Source: Planctomycetota bacterium
GTDB lineage: Bacteria > Planctomycetota > Planctomycetia > Planctomycetales > Planctomycetaceae
Length of the DNA stretch: 64,000 nucleotides
Assembly: GCA_018242525.1 (NCBI GenBank)
Contig: JAFEBS010000010.1
Location: forward strand, 1 to 64,000
Direction of reading: 5' to 3'
Below are positions 45,408 through 53,174 of the stretch, one piece after another. A model generated the notes under the pieces. The model worked only from the letters and a program-made list of their open reading frames with translations. It was not told the origin of the DNA and did not search any database. Every line of letters starts with the position of its first letter. Position 1 is the first letter of the stretch. The translations under genes and the position numbers were made by a program.

Positions 45408-45620
45408 GTAGGAAAAGGTGGCAGGAACGTGGCAGGAACCGATGGTTCGCGGTCTTCCCCGGGTGTCGCGTTGTGATTTCCAGGCCGAGGGTTTCGGTGG
45501 CCGTGGCTGACCAGGCTTCATCGCCGTAGGGCGATCCGCGCAGGACACTTCGGCGGACTGCGGCCAGTTTTGCGTCCGCTTGCGGCTCATTCACGTGCTC
45601 CAGCCAGCCAGCCGGGCGAG
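45408..45620 (-). pseudogene. C-terminal fragment of a second RAYT transposase
   Basis: On the minus strand ARPAGWLEHVNEPQADAKLA, then AVRRSVLRGSPYGDEAWSAT and ETLGLEITTRHPGKT, is the C-terminal third of a RAYT protein; only this part remains. Its REP-like tail is at 45414-45436 (AAAGGTGGCAGG plus AACGTGGCAGG), just at the breakpoint of the sigma-factor gene. Confidence 0.82.
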
Positions 45621-45757
45621 CGGCGGATTGACCACGGCGACACATGGCAGCTTTGTGACTCCCCCCAGGCTCGGCAAATCGCCCAGATCTCCGGCAGGTC
45701 GGTGTTCGCCGTTGATCGCAATCGGTTGAATTGAGGCTGTTCGATTAGCAATTCCAG

Positions 45758-47059
45758 TTAACAGTCGAGCGTGTTTGCCAGTTCCCACGCCGAAACGTGC
45801 GCCGCGTAGTCTCGCCATTGGGCTCGCTTCAGCCTGGAATAGGCGCTGGCGAACTCGTCCCCGAGGCCTGTTCTGAGAACCGGGCTGGCGTCGAAGGCTC
45901 GCAGCGCATCCAGCAGATTGTCCGGGAGCAGCCGGGGCTGGGGAAGCCCCTCCGGGTTCTGGTAGACGTTGACTTCTGAGGGGTGACCGGGGTCACGCCG
46001 CATCTCGACGCCGTCCATGCCGGCTTCCAGAATGGCGGCGGCCAGCAGGTACGGATTCGCGGAACCATCGACCAGTCGCAGCTCGAAGCGACCACCACCG
46101 GGGATGCGGATCATGTGTGTCCGATTGTTTCCGGCGTAGCTGATCGTATTCGGCGACCACGTCGCTCCGGACGTTGTCACAGCTGCATTGATTCGACGAT
46201 AGGAGTTCACGGACGGAGTCACAATCGCGCACAGCGCTTCCGCGGAGTGCAGGATACCGCCCAGGAAATGGTACGCCATTTCCGACAGCCCTTCGCGGTC
46301 TTTGCTGTCCGAGAAAAGGCTTGTTCCCCGTTCGCGATCCCACAACGATATGTGAGTGTGGCATCCGCTGCCGGTCAACCGCTGAAACGGCTTGGGCATG
46401 AAAGTCGCCCGCAATCCGTGCTTTTCGGCCAGTGATTTGACCATGTATTTGAAAAATGTCTGGCGGTCGGCTGTCTGCAGTGCTTCCGAGAACTTCCAGT
46501 TGATCTCAAACTGGCCGTTCGCGTCCTCATGATCGTTTTGATAGGGCTCCCAACCCATCAGTTCGAGGGCATCGCAGATTTCGGCAATCAGATCATAACG
46601 TCGGACCAGGGCGTGCTGGTCGTAACATGGTTTGGCCTGACTGTCGAACGGATCGGCGACGGACTGGCCGTCAGGTGACAGTAGAAAGAATTCACATTCG
46701 ACGCCAGTTCGAAGTTCATAGCCACGGGCATGGATCTTCGACAGTGATGCCTTCAGCACATTTCGCGGCGCGTGGGCCACGGGCCTGCCATTCATCCACA
46801 AGTCGGCCGCCAGCCAACCTACTTCGGGTTTCCACGGAAGTTGGATCAAGCTGGCGGGGTCCGGTTTCGCGAAGACGTCCGGGTCGGCCGGGGTCATATC
46901 CAGCCAGGTGGCAAATCCGGCGAACGTCGCCCCCTCGTCACAGATCGCGTCGATGGCCGCTGCGGGAACCAGTTTCGCCCGTGCCGTGCCGAAGAGGTCT
47001 GAATACGACACCAGGAAATATCGAATCCCAAGTTCTTCGGCTTTCTTACGCAGCGACAT
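45758..47059 (-). CDS. glnT: Glutamine synthetase, GlnT / 'type III ligase' group
   Basis: 433 aa. FLVSYSDLFGTARAKLVPAA is the N-terminal signature of the GlnT-type family (labelled type III glutamate-ammonia ligase), and ECEFFLLSPDG, GQFEINW, GSGCHTHISLWD and NRTHMIRIPGGGRFELRLVD hold catalytic and metal-binding residues. It could make glutamine or a gamma-glutamyl amide. It is shorter than type I enzymes (~470 aa) and lacks their adenylylation-loop Tyr context. GGAG eight bases upstream confirms the start. Its last ~55 codons are duplicated in broken form at 38729. Confidence 0.9.
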   Translation of the reverse strand: MSLRKKAEELGIRYFLVSYSDLFGTARAKLVPAAAIDAICDEGATFAGFATWLDMTPADPDVFAKPDPASLIQLPWKPEVGWLAADLWMNGRPVAHAPRNVLKASLSKIHARGYELRTGVECEFFLLSPDGQSVADPFDSQAKPCYDQHALVRRYDLIAEICDALELMGWEPYQNDHEDANGQFEINWKFSEALQTADRQTFFKYMVKSLAEKHGLRATFMPKPFQRLTGSGCHTHISLWDRERGTSLFSDSKDREGLSEMAYHFLGGILHSAEALCAIVTPSVNSYRRINAAVTTSGATWSPNTISYAGNNRTHMIRIPGGGRFELRLVDGSANPYLLAAAILEAGMDGVEMRRDPGHPSEVNVYQNPEGLPQPRLLPDNLLDALRAFDASPVLRTGLGDEFASAYSRLKRAQWRDYAAHVSAWELANTLDC

Positions 47060-47103
47060 CCGCAGGCTCCTTCAACGGTGGGAGTGACGCACCAGCCTGA
47101 ATC

Positions 47104-47133
47104 CCTTGCGGTCACTTCAATGCGGCCGCAAGG
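47104..47133 (-). terminator. Hairpin between the alpha/beta hydrolase and glutamine synthetase genes
   Basis: CCTTGCGG pairs with CCGCAAGG around a 14-base loop, 33 bases after the hydrolase stop codon. There is no T-run, so it is at best a weak terminator or attenuator. Confidence 0.35.
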
Positions 47134-47166
47134 CTTCGGATGGTGCATCACAGGGAACCGGCTGCT

Positions 47167-48180
47167 TCAAGCGCTGAGCAGTTCGGCGATGGCGGTCTTG
47201 AGAAACTGCTGATCAACGGGGCTTCTTGAGGGATTGCCCGCACGATGCCCCCACGCGGATGGAATCGGTCGGAACTGTGCCTGCGGAATCAGCCGGGCTT
47301 CGGCCTGACTGTCCTCGGCGGTGAAATACAGGTCCGTGCTGGCGGGCATCACCAGGGTTTTGGCCTGGATGGCCCCCAGCGCAGCGTTCAGATCGCCACC
47401 ATAACGATCGTTGTCACTGATGTCGGACTGCTTCCACGTTTCTAGCATTGATAACAGGTTGTTGGCATCGCGACGCAGAAAGCTGGCTTCCCAATCGCGA
47501 ATCAGGAAATCCTCCAGTGACGAATATCCCAGTTCGAGATAGAGGTGTTGTCGATAAAATGCCTGCGACAGCGCCCACCCCGCGTAGATTCGTCCAAATG
47601 CCCGCAACCCGCGTTCCGGCCGGGCCGTGAAGCGATCACCGGTCCAGGCCGGGTCTGCCGTCAATGCCCCTTGCAGGCCTTCCAGAAAAACCAGATTGTG
47701 GGGCGACGTGCGGGCGGAACTGCAAACTGCGGCGATGCGCTGGACGGATTCGGGATAGAGCGCTCCCCAGTGTAAAGCCTGCTGAGCCCCCATCGACCAC
47801 CCATAGGCCAGTGCCAGTTGTTCGATGCCAAAGACTTCAGTCAGCAACCGGCGTTGAGCCGTGACGTTGTCAACGTGCGTGAAGACGGGATACCGGCCAC
47901 CGCCGAACGGCTCGCTCAAGTTGCTCGGGGAACTCGACAATCCGTTGCCGAACATGTTGGGAATAATGATGAAGTACCGAGTCGGGTCCAGAATTCCGTC
48001 CGGTCCGATCAGCCAGTCGATGTCGGGATGCTGTGCCCCGTAGGAAGTCGGATACAGGATCGCATTCGATTTGGCGCTGTTCAGCGATCCGTAAGTCTTG
48101 TACGCCAGCCGCGCCTCCGGCAACGTCAAGCCCCGTTGCAGTCGAAAGTTCGGTAAAGTCAGGATGTCGTATTCCGGCAT
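47167..48180 (-). CDS. Alpha/beta hydrolase of the homoserine acetyltransferase-like group
   Basis: 337 aa. The nucleophile elbow is YGWSMGAQQALHWG, the acid lies in PASTDLYF and the His in SAWGHRAGNP. LRLAYKTYGSLN-like opening strands (EARLAYKTYGSLN) and FGNGLSSSPSN are MetX-like. True MetX enzymes have GGSMGGMQ and are longer, so acyltransfer to homoserine is not implied. It starts three bases after the desaturase stop (TGATCGATG), so the two are an operon; they may act on the same lipid or small acyl compound. Confidence 0.83.
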   Translation of the reverse strand: MPEYDILTLPNFRLQRGLTLPEARLAYKTYGSLNSAKSNAILYPTSYGAQHPDIDWLIGPDGILDPTRYFIIIPNMFGNGLSSSPSNLSEPFGGGRYPVFTHVDNVTAQRRLLTEVFGIEQLALAYGWSMGAQQALHWGALYPESVQRIAAVCSSARTSPHNLVFLEGLQGALTADPAWTGDRFTARPERGLRAFGRIYAGWALSQAFYRQHLYLELGYSSLEDFLIRDWEASFLRRDANNLLSMLETWKQSDISDNDRYGGDLNAALGAIQAKTLVMPASTDLYFTAEDSQAEARLIPQAQFRPIPSAWGHRAGNPSRSPVDQQFLKTAIAELLSA

Positions 48181-48183
48181 CGA

Positions 48184-49161
48184 TCAGCCCCCGGCGACAA
48201 CATGATTGGGAGCATTCAATGACTGGATGACCGTCCGATTGGCCGCCACGTAATTGGGAGCCAGGTGAGCCAGATGGCTGCGTAGTTCGCGATGGGCCCG
48301 GGGCAATTGGTGGAAGGGAATTGACGGATACAGGTGATGTTCCGTGTGATAGGGCATGTTCCACATCAACAGTCGAATCAGGGGATTTGTCAGTGTTGTG
48401 CGAGTATTGGTGAGACCATTTTCGTCTGTGGTGCAGCCAGTGTGCTCGGCAATCAGAATGGCCCGCAGCAGCGGTTGAGCCAGGATGGCGGGAAAGAAGA
48501 AGTAGAACCAGGCCTCGTCGTAGCCCATCGCGATGGACGAGATCGCCGCGACATACACGGCCAGTTGCAACCCCGCTGAGACGGCAACGCTCAACCGGGC
48601 CGTGGCAGGCAAGAACGGATATTTCTTTGTCCGCCCCAGGGTCAGTCCCAGGAGCGTGACTGGTCGAAAGAACCAGAACTGAACAGCACTGATTTCGATG
48701 AGATATTCCCACATGTTCCGCGGCTTGGGGGTCATCAATTCGGGGTCACGCCCCGGATCCTGGGTGTATCGGTGGTGCCAGGTGTGATAGTGCCGGTAGT
48801 ACGTGAAATTGTAAAAGCTGAGCAATCCGGCGAGCCATCCAACAACTTCGTTCAGGTTGCGCGAAGCAAACGCGGTGCGATGGACACATTCGTGCATCGG
48901 GGCAAACATCGTGACGATCGTAAACCCGTGCAGAATCATCGCGGGAATCAGCCACCACCAGTTGGGCATGGCGGCATGCACGAGAAACCCCGTGGCAGTC
49001 ATCACCAGCAGGTGAGTTCCAAATCGCAGACACCCGAGCAAATCGGATCGATGACTGAGGGATCGGACGACGGAGATGTCGAGAACCGCCCGGCCTGGCA
49101 GGGCTGCAGTTCCCATATCGATCGAATCACCCGCCGCGGGATCTGCTCCCGAACTTGACAT
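48184..49161 (-). CDS. Membrane fatty acid desaturase
   Basis: 325 aa di-iron enzyme. The three His boxes are HECVH, HTWHH and HTEHH; four hydrophobic segments surround them (MTATGFLVHAAMPNWWWLIP, FYFFFPAILAQPLLRAIL among them). It introduces double bonds or hydroxyl groups in acyl chains or carotenoid-like substrates; type not determined. AGGAG seven bases upstream supports ATG 49161. The alpha/beta hydrolase gene follows immediately. Confidence 0.9.
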   Translation of the reverse strand: MSSSGADPAAGDSIDMGTAALPGRAVLDISVVRSLSHRSDLLGCLRFGTHLLVMTATGFLVHAAMPNWWWLIPAMILHGFTIVTMFAPMHECVHRTAFASRNLNEVVGWLAGLLSFYNFTYYRHYHTWHHRYTQDPGRDPELMTPKPRNMWEYLIEISAVQFWFFRPVTLLGLTLGRTKKYPFLPATARLSVAVSAGLQLAVYVAAISSIAMGYDEAWFYFFFPAILAQPLLRAILIAEHTGCTTDENGLTNTRTTLTNPLIRLLMWNMPYHTEHHLYPSIPFHQLPRAHRELRSHLAHLAPNYVAANRTVIQSLNAPNHVVAGG

Positions 49162-49643
49162 GACGCGCTCCTGCAAACACGCCGCTGAGAAACCTCAGCC
49201 GCCACAGGATCGATTGGACCGGAGCGCCCGGCGAATCGACGTTGACAAGGAAAGCGTACTGTCCCGCAAGCAGGTGATCAACCGAGAAGCCGGCCCAGCG
49301 CGATTTCGTCGCGATTGCGACGAGACTGACCGGATTAATCGCTTGGAAATCGTGCGCGTCGATTCGGCAGGGGGCGAATGTCGCGGGAGTTCGGCGGGGG
49401 ACCCTATGCACTCCCTTCTGGCGCTTCGGGCGAAGCGGGCGGCGATTTGCAGGGCGTCGAACAATCGGCGAGCGCGGGGCAATTCGGCGACTTGGACCAT
49501 GTGCTCGAAGTGACGCGTGTGGGTGTAGAAGTCCTTGTCGTTGTCCGACGGCCGCTGGCGGGCTTTTAGGTGGGTTGATAATGACGGGGGCGTGCGTGGT
49601 TGTCAAAAATCTGTGAACGTCGAAACGTTGCCAGGAATTCAAT
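49162..49643. other. Region without a convincing gene; possible degraded ORF
   Basis: An open frame on the minus strand (49195-49500, Arg/Ala-rich, MVQVAELPRARRLFDALQIA then ARFARSARREC) has unusual composition, no ribosome-binding site and no family I know. It may be antisense noise or the remains of a gene. No terminator or repeat was seen. Confidence 0.35.
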
Positions 49644-49659
49644 TTGCTACCGGTAGCAA
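49644..49659. promoter_or_regulatory. Perfect 16-bp palindrome, LacI-type operator candidate
   Basis: TTGCTACCGGTAGCAA, centred on CCGG, lies about 100 bases before the DUF3800 gene start. The form TTGnTAnCGGTAnCAA is that of GntR/LacI-family repressor operators such as E. coli TTGTTACCGGTAACAA. No LacI-family regulator gene is in the window. Confidence 0.55.
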
Positions 49660-49757
49660 CAATTCGAAAAAATGAACGATTCGAAGTTGACTTGCGTTCG
49701 GGTCTCGACTTGTATTGCTGCGCATGGCGCGGAGGATTTGACTGCAAAGGGCATGTG

Positions 49758-50537
49758 ATGGGATTCAGAATCTACATTGATGAATCCGGAACACACAGCG
49801 AGGAGTGGCTCGTAATCGGAGCCTTATTCGTTCCGGACCATGGCGCATTGCATGCGGAACTTTGCAAGGTGAAAGATTCCATTGGTTACCTGAATGCATC
49901 ACCTAAGATTTCGGCGAAGTACAAAGAAATCCACCTCACTGGCTTTCGGTCGCAACGCGACGTCGATGTCGCGAAGGGTTGGTTGGATGCGTTCATGCTG
50001 CATCAGTGCTATTTCCGTTGCGTTGTGGTGGATTGGTCCATTTGGGACGGCAAGTACTTCGGTGGCGCATTCGAGGCGGAGTCTTTGAAGAAGCGGCGGG
50101 CATATAAGAAGTGGGCGGAGATGCTGCTCCATCCAGAGTTGAAGAATCCGGTTGGCGGTATCCCAATTTATGACGCTCAACTCTACTTGGATCGACTTCG
50201 AATTCTTTTCGGGTACGATGTCATTCCGGAATTGGAAGAACGCTTCACCCGCAATTACGAAGGGGCTGAGCCGTACATCAAGTCGTTTCAGCACACGGAT
50301 TCAAAGGCTGATGCGAACCAATGTCTTCAGCTTTGTGATTTGTTAACTGGATGCGTTTACCAGAGTTTGGTACCAAGCAAGAGCATTGAGAAACTCGCGG
50401 CGAAAGACTATCTCGCAAAGCTACTGGAACCGCACAAGGTCAAAAGCCTGTCACCTTCGTTCTGGAAAGGGTACGCAAGCAACAGCCTCAATCGTCACTT
50501 TCCAAAATTCAGTGAGTGGTTTTGGCGGCCGAAATAA
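49758..50537 (+). CDS. DUF3800 domain protein
   Basis: 259 aa. MGFRIYIDESGTHSEEWLVI begins with the YxDESG motif of DUF3800, and later QHTDSKADANQCLQLCDLLT then GCVY holds the second acidic motif; both are thought to form a metal site in an RNase H-like fold. Such proteins often occur on mobile or defence islands. The base composition is visibly more AT-rich than that of its neighbours, suggesting acquisition. AAAGG lies eight bases before the ATG at 49758. No partner gene is evident. Confidence 0.85.
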   Translation: MGFRIYIDESGTHSEEWLVIGALFVPDHGALHAELCKVKDSIGYLNASPKISAKYKEIHLTGFRSQRDVDVAKGWLDAFMLHQCYFRCVVVDWSIWDGKYFGGAFEAESLKKRRAYKKWAEMLLHPELKNPVGGIPIYDAQLYLDRLRILFGYDVIPELEERFTRNYEGAEPYIKSFQHTDSKADANQCLQLCDLLTGCVYQSLVPSKSIEKLAAKDYLAKLLEPHKVKSLSPSFWKGYASNSLNRHFPKFSEWFWRPK

Positions 50538-50888
50538 AAGAAGCTCGAATGGGCCGGTGATCATTGGCGATCAGGATAAACCTGAACCCTCCTTCCAGCG
50601 CTTCGAGCTTCCAAATCAAAGATAGTCCGAGATCGGACAATCGTCAATGTAATAAGTGTGTTCAGCTCAATTCAGACTCTCCTTTTGTTCAGGACACGTG
50701 GACAATCTGACAAGTTCGGCGGAATCGGCCGGATCAACGAATGCATTTGTCCTGAAATGATGGGATTCTGACTCCGGTGTTCATCGTGATCTGTGGAGCA
50801 ACTGTTTGCGTGGGCAAATCAGCAACGACCGGATTCCGTTTCAGAAGGAAACTGGTGGGCATCGATTGCAACGGCGGAGCACCATCGT
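50538..50888. other. Intergenic region, nothing recognised
   Basis: 351 bases between the DUF3800 gene and the stop of the kinase gene on the other strand. One short inverted stretch (GTCCGAGATCGGAC at 50626-50639) could form a hairpin. No ORF or repeat was identified. Confidence 0.5.
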
Positions 50889-52556
50889 TCAGGACAGGTT
50901 GTGCCGCGTTAGCTTCGGGACTGTCGGGTTGCCAGGGGCGTTTTCGTCGACCGATTGGTTCACCATACCGCTCTCGGACTCGATTCGATTCATGGCGGTG
51001 CGGTTTCCTGCCGGGTTCAACATGTACCACATGAAGATTCCGCAAACGATCATCGTGAGCAACATGCCGATCCCGACGACGATCAATCGAGTCGTCTCGT
51101 TCCATTGCAGTTCCAAAGTCAGTCCCTTGGTACGTGTGGCAGTCCCCTGGGCTGCAGGCTGCGTGGCTGCGGACACGGACTGAGGAGAGAGTCGCGAAGC
51201 GAAATGTTGAACGGGTTCGATTTCCCGCTTGATCGTGGTGTCTGTTGTGGAACTGGACAGCCTGACGCTGGACCCGGGGCGACGCTCGCGCGGTCGACGA
51301 TTCGACCGAGTGGTGTGCGACGGCGATGAGCCCGAGGCTGATCGCTCGCCTTTCGATCGGTCATCGGCCATGGACTCGTCGACCAGGACATTGGCGTCTG
51401 TTCCCTTCCGGACCAGTCCATCATCGCGGTTCTGGCCGGCCTGCAGTGCATCCATTCCACAGAGCGCCGCCACGATCATCATGTGCTTCTGCTTCCACGC
51501 ACCGGAGGCATGTTCGATCAGCCATCGAGCCAGCGCTTCGGAGACCTCTTCGGCAGTCTGGTAACGATCGGCCGCCTTCTTCGCCATCATCTTGTCGAGA
51601 ATCTGCAACAGCGACTCGTCGATATCCGGCCGTTCGTACCGAACCGACGGAGGTGACTTGGTCTGGTGCGCCAGCAGACGCTGCACCAGCGTCCCGTCGG
51701 TGAACGGAGGATGGCCTGTCAATGAGAAATACATGGTGCAACCGAGGCTGTAGATGTCGGCCCGGGCATCCACCTGGTGGCTGTCGACAGCCTGTTCCGG
51801 GGCCAGGTAATCGGCCGTTCCCAGAACTTTCTCGTCGTGCTTGATTGTCAGCGATTCTTCATCTGTCGTCTTGAAGAATCGTGCCAGTCCCAAGTCCAGA
51901 AGTTTGACAACTCCTGTGGAATCGATCAGCAGATTTCCGGGTTTCACATCGCGGTGGACCATGCCCGACAGATGCGCGTGTCCCAGGCCGTCCGCCGCCT
52001 GCCGAATGTAATCAACGGCCGACACGTAATCGAGGGGCCCCTGTTCCTTGACGATTTGCTCAATGTTTCTGCCTTCGACATATTCCATGACGAGGAAGTG
52101 GATTTCCGTTCCGCTTTCCGTCTGCTTGTCGACATCATAGGCCCGCACGATGTTGGCGTGATTCATGGACGCCACAGCGCGGGCCTCCCGATGAAATCGG
52201 CCCAGGTATGAAGTGTCCTGCACCTTGTTGGCGGGCAGCACCTTGATGGCGCATCGACGTTCCATCAGGATATGTTCGGCCAGGTAAACAGCGCTCATTT
52301 CGCCCGCTCCCAACAGCGAGAGCAGTCGGTATCGGCCCAGAATAAATCCCTTGTGCCGTCCCTGCAGCAACTTGTCCGACTGCCATTCGGTCAGCGCCTT
52401 GCGGTCGACCATGGCGGTGGCGATCGAAACCGAGTCCGTGCAGTCGATGCCACCGTGCTGGAAATCCGCCATCAGTTCGTCAACACGAGCCGGCTCAATC
52501 AGTCCGCTTTGCTTGACACCGGCCAGGAATGAGGCGGCAGTGAGTTTCAGCGTCAT
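50889..52556 (-). CDS. Serine/threonine protein kinase, membrane-anchored
   Basis: 555 aa. An N-terminal helical region of about 70 residues (FLAGVKQSGLIEPARVDELM) precedes the kinase domain (about 75-340): LLGAGEMSAVYLAEH, CAIKVL (Lys), VHRDVKPGNLL, LLDLGLARFF and YLAPEQA. The metal-binding DFG is DLG, a common bacterial variant. A low-complexity Ser/Arg linker leads to a membrane helix near the C-terminus (VVGIGMLLTMIVCGIFMWYM) and a short external tail (~45 residues). It lies at the end of the long minus-strand run, 162 bases after the FKBP gene. Confidence 0.92.
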   Translation of the reverse strand: MTLKLTAASFLAGVKQSGLIEPARVDELMADFQHGGIDCTDSVSIATAMVDRKALTEWQSDKLLQGRHKGFILGRYRLLSLLGAGEMSAVYLAEHILMERRCAIKVLPANKVQDTSYLGRFHREARAVASMNHANIVRAYDVDKQTESGTEIHFLVMEYVEGRNIEQIVKEQGPLDYVSAVDYIRQAADGLGHAHLSGMVHRDVKPGNLLIDSTGVVKLLDLGLARFFKTTDEESLTIKHDEKVLGTADYLAPEQAVDSHQVDARADIYSLGCTMYFSLTGHPPFTDGTLVQRLLAHQTKSPPSVRYERPDIDESLLQILDKMMAKKAADRYQTAEEVSEALARWLIEHASGAWKQKHMMIVAALCGMDALQAGQNRDDGLVRKGTDANVLVDESMADDRSKGERSASGSSPSHTTRSNRRPRERRPGSSVRLSSSTTDTTIKREIEPVQHFASRLSPQSVSAATQPAAQGTATRTKGLTLELQWNETTRLIVVGIGMLLTMIVCGIFMWYMLNPAGNRTAMNRIESESGMVNQSVDENAPGNPTVPKLTRHNLS

Positions 52557-52718
52557 GGTTCAAGGTTCCGAAAGGATCACACGTTCAGGGTTGTCGTTCA
52601 GTGTCAGGAGCGGGCCAAACCGCTGTCGAGCACGATGTTTTCTGTTCTGGTTACTTTTCACGACGTCCGGGCGAATCGAACGGCCGGGCGGATTGCACCG
52701 CCATGTTGTCCAGATGCA

Positions 52719-53150
52719 TCAGGCGGCCCTGGGGACGACGCCAACGACTTCGATTTCGTAAACCATGGATTCACCGGCCAGCGGATGATTTGCGTCCAAG
52801 GTAATTTCATCGCCGGAAAGGCTTCGCACCCAGATATCCAACTCAGTTCCCCGGACATTGGCTGTCAGTTGGTCGCCATCGTCGGCCTTTTCCAGAAACC
52901 CAAGTCGTGGAGCGACTTGCAGCAGGCGCGGGTCGCGAAACCCGAAGGCATGCTCGGGCGAGACAGCGATCCGCCGTCGTTCTCCCTGACGCATTCCCAC
53001 GACAGCGCGATTGATCCCCGCAATGACCTCGGGGCTGCCGACCTGGAATTCCAGCGGATCTCGTAGTCCTGAGGTTTCGATCACGCAACCGTCGGCCGCG
53101 TAGGTCGTGTAATGCAGTTGAACCACGTCACCATTCCGAACGATTGTCAT
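52719..53150 (-). CDS. FKBP-type peptidyl-prolyl isomerase, SlyD-like
   Basis: 143 aa. GDVVQLHYTTYAADGCVIET and VIAGINRAVVGMRQGERRRI form the FKBP core, and the insert-in-flap end ITLDANHPLAGESMVYEIEV is the SlyD signature. It catalyses cis-trans isomerisation of prolines and acts as a chaperone in the cytoplasm. It lacks the His/Cys-rich metal-binding tail of E. coli SlyD. It starts 24 bases after the TPR gene stop, so it belongs to that operon. Confidence 0.92.
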   Translation of the reverse strand: MTIVRNGDVVQLHYTTYAADGCVIETSGLRDPLEFQVGSPEVIAGINRAVVGMRQGERRRIAVSPEHAFGFRDPRLLQVAPRLGFLEKADDGDQLTANVRGTELDIWVRSLSGDEITLDANHPLAGESMVYEIEVVGVVPRAA

Positions 53151-53174
53151 CGTTGAACTTCTCCTTGAGCGATC

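Noticed and set aside
49127..49747. 206-codon minus-strand ORF between the desaturase and DUF3800 genes
   Set aside because: Composition is Arg/Pro-rich, no start signal, no family; it runs over the desaturase start region and the palindrome.
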